From the NCBI GenBank assembly GCA_029987235.1, contig DALTWF010000053.1, forward strand, positions 1 to 6,530: a DNA stretch of 6,530 nucleotides, written 5' to 3'. This DNA comes from Methanocorpusculum sp. GTDB taxonomy: Archaea; Halobacteriota; Methanomicrobia; Methanomicrobiales; Methanocorpusculaceae. The position numbers and the translations under genes were made by a program. Below, one piece after another: positions 6,187-6,530 of this stretch. Below the pieces are notes generated by a model. That model did no database searches, was not told where the DNA came from, and worked only from the letters and a program-made list of their open reading frames with translations. The number at the start of each line of letters is the position of its first letter. The stretch's first letter is position 1.

Positions 6187-6200
6187 AACTTTGTTGAGGG

Positions 6201-6210
6201 AGTATAAAAA
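6201..6210 (-). promoter_or_regulatory. TATA box of the 166-aa gene
   Basis: TTTTTATACT on the minus strand is the best archaeal TATA-like box in the window and lies in a locally GC-rich setting. A start about 25 bases downstream falls near 6178-6182, giving a leader of about 60 bases before the ATG at 6117. This site decides the start-codon choice for that gene. Confidence 0.55.
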
Positions 6211-6432
6211 CCCCATACCGCGCGGTCCGAATCACTTGATGCGGGGTTTGTCATTGAGTAAGAAGGGGGTATTTTGTGGTTGGTGTATATTAGGTTAACT
6301 GTCTCATTTTTGTCGCTGAAATTTCAGAAACGGGTTTGTCTTTTCTGCTTTAGTCGGGTATGGCCGCCGTTTTTCCTTTTTGCTTTGGTGAGAAAAAGAA
6401 ACGCGGATAAACGCGGGTCTCTTCCGGGGGCC

Positions 6433-6522
6433 ATCGCCAGCCTTCGGTCGCAAGCCTTCGGTCGCAAGCCTTCGATCGCAAGCCTTCGGCTTGCTCATCC
6501 ACTTGGTCACTTCGTTCCCGCG
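6433..6522. repeat. Dispersed repeat, copy B with internal expansion
   Basis: This is the same family as the repeat at 5285-5334: it begins ATCGCCAGCC and ends TTGGTCACTTCGTTCCCGCG (6503-6522). Where copy A has one short hairpin, copy B has four 14-bp units. The terminal CAAGCC-TTC-GGCTTG (6479-6493) forms a 6-bp stem with a 3-base loop. The length difference is explained by unit number. Confidence 0.72.
6437..6492. repeat. Tandem repeat, 4 x 14 bp (CAAGCCTTCGGTCG)
   Basis: The units are 6437-6450 (CCAGCCTTCGGTCG), 6451-6464 (consensus), 6465-6478 (CAAGCCTTCGATCG) and 6479-6492 (CAAGCCTTCGGCTT). Units 1 and 3 each differ from the second at one base; the last diverges at its end, where it closes the hairpin. 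A 14-bp period is not a multiple of three, which argues against coding. Confidence 0.9.
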
Positions 6523-6530
6523 TGGGCTTG

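Larger units (their letters stand above)
6118..6530. other. Right-end interval without a credible gene
   Basis: Beyond the leader and promoter of the small gene, this stretch holds a perfect 12-bp palindrome, CTGAAATTTCAG (6316-6327), two copies of AAACGCGG spaced 10 bp apart (6399-6406 and 6409-6416), and repeat copy B up to the right edge. The one longer minus-strand frame (6304-6510) is low-complexity and basic and is built largely from the repeat, so I do not call it a gene. Confidence 0.55.

Noticed and set aside
6118..6216. 33-codon upstream extension of the 166-residue gene
   Set aside because: The extended ATG lies upstream of the likely TATA box at 6201-6210, and the extension is proline-rich and encoded by the leader repeats.
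6437..6492. CRISPR array
   Set aside because: The 14-bp units are directly adjacent with no spacers and there are no cas genes.
6304..6510. 68-residue minus-strand ORF at the right end
   Set aside because: Its first half is translation of the 14-bp tandem repeat and its second half is a low-complexity lysine/arginine-rich string. It has no Shine-Dalgarno sequence or TATA box.
5285..6522. The two repeat copies as ends of an insertion sequence or composite transposon
   Set aside because: They are in direct orientation, no transposase lies between them, and the intervening gene looks ordinary. A dispersed repeat family is simpler.

Overview
The window looks archaeal, most probably a mesophilic methanogen of the Methanomicrobiales type; this is an inference. 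It rests on a DUF1616 membrane protein, a family found mostly in archaea, on AT-rich TATA-like boxes rather than bacterial -35/-10 pairs, and on T-run style terminator sequence. No rRNA, tRNA, CRISPR array, transposase or origin is visible.

Layout: the 3' end of an unrecognised gene (3-158, +) is followed by a 691-residue multi-spanning membrane protein resembling GT-C type glycosyltransferases (224-2299, +). It converges on a leftward pair: a Wzx/MOP-type polysaccharide flippase (2430-3992, -), and upstream of it a DUF1616 membrane protein (4105-5097, -). Then come 519 gene-free bases (5098-5616) dense in repeats, palindromes and phased A-tracts. Next is a small soluble protein with a possible YbjN/CesT-like fold (5617-6117, -) with a good TATA box. 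The last ~410 bases (6118-6530) hold its promoter and leader, a dispersed repeat with a 14-bp tandem expansion, and no credible gene.

The membrane glycosyltransferase-like protein, flippase and DUF1616 protein together suggest the edge of a surface-polysaccharide or S-layer glycosylation locus: lipid-linked glycan would be flipped by the Wzx-like protein and extended or transferred on the outer face by the GT-C-like protein. The DUF1616 protein, with a predicted external domain, has no proven role. The 166-residue gene appears unrelated and separately transcribed.

I see no clearly new multi-gene system. The most unusual material is in the non-coding DNA: a repeat family with an expanded 14-bp hairpin unit, a curved-DNA candidate, an operator-like pair of palindromes exactly 42 bp apart, a G-quadruplex candidate inside a terminator-like inverted repeat, and the only strong archaeal Shine-Dalgarno sequence in the window, which has no annotated gene behind it.
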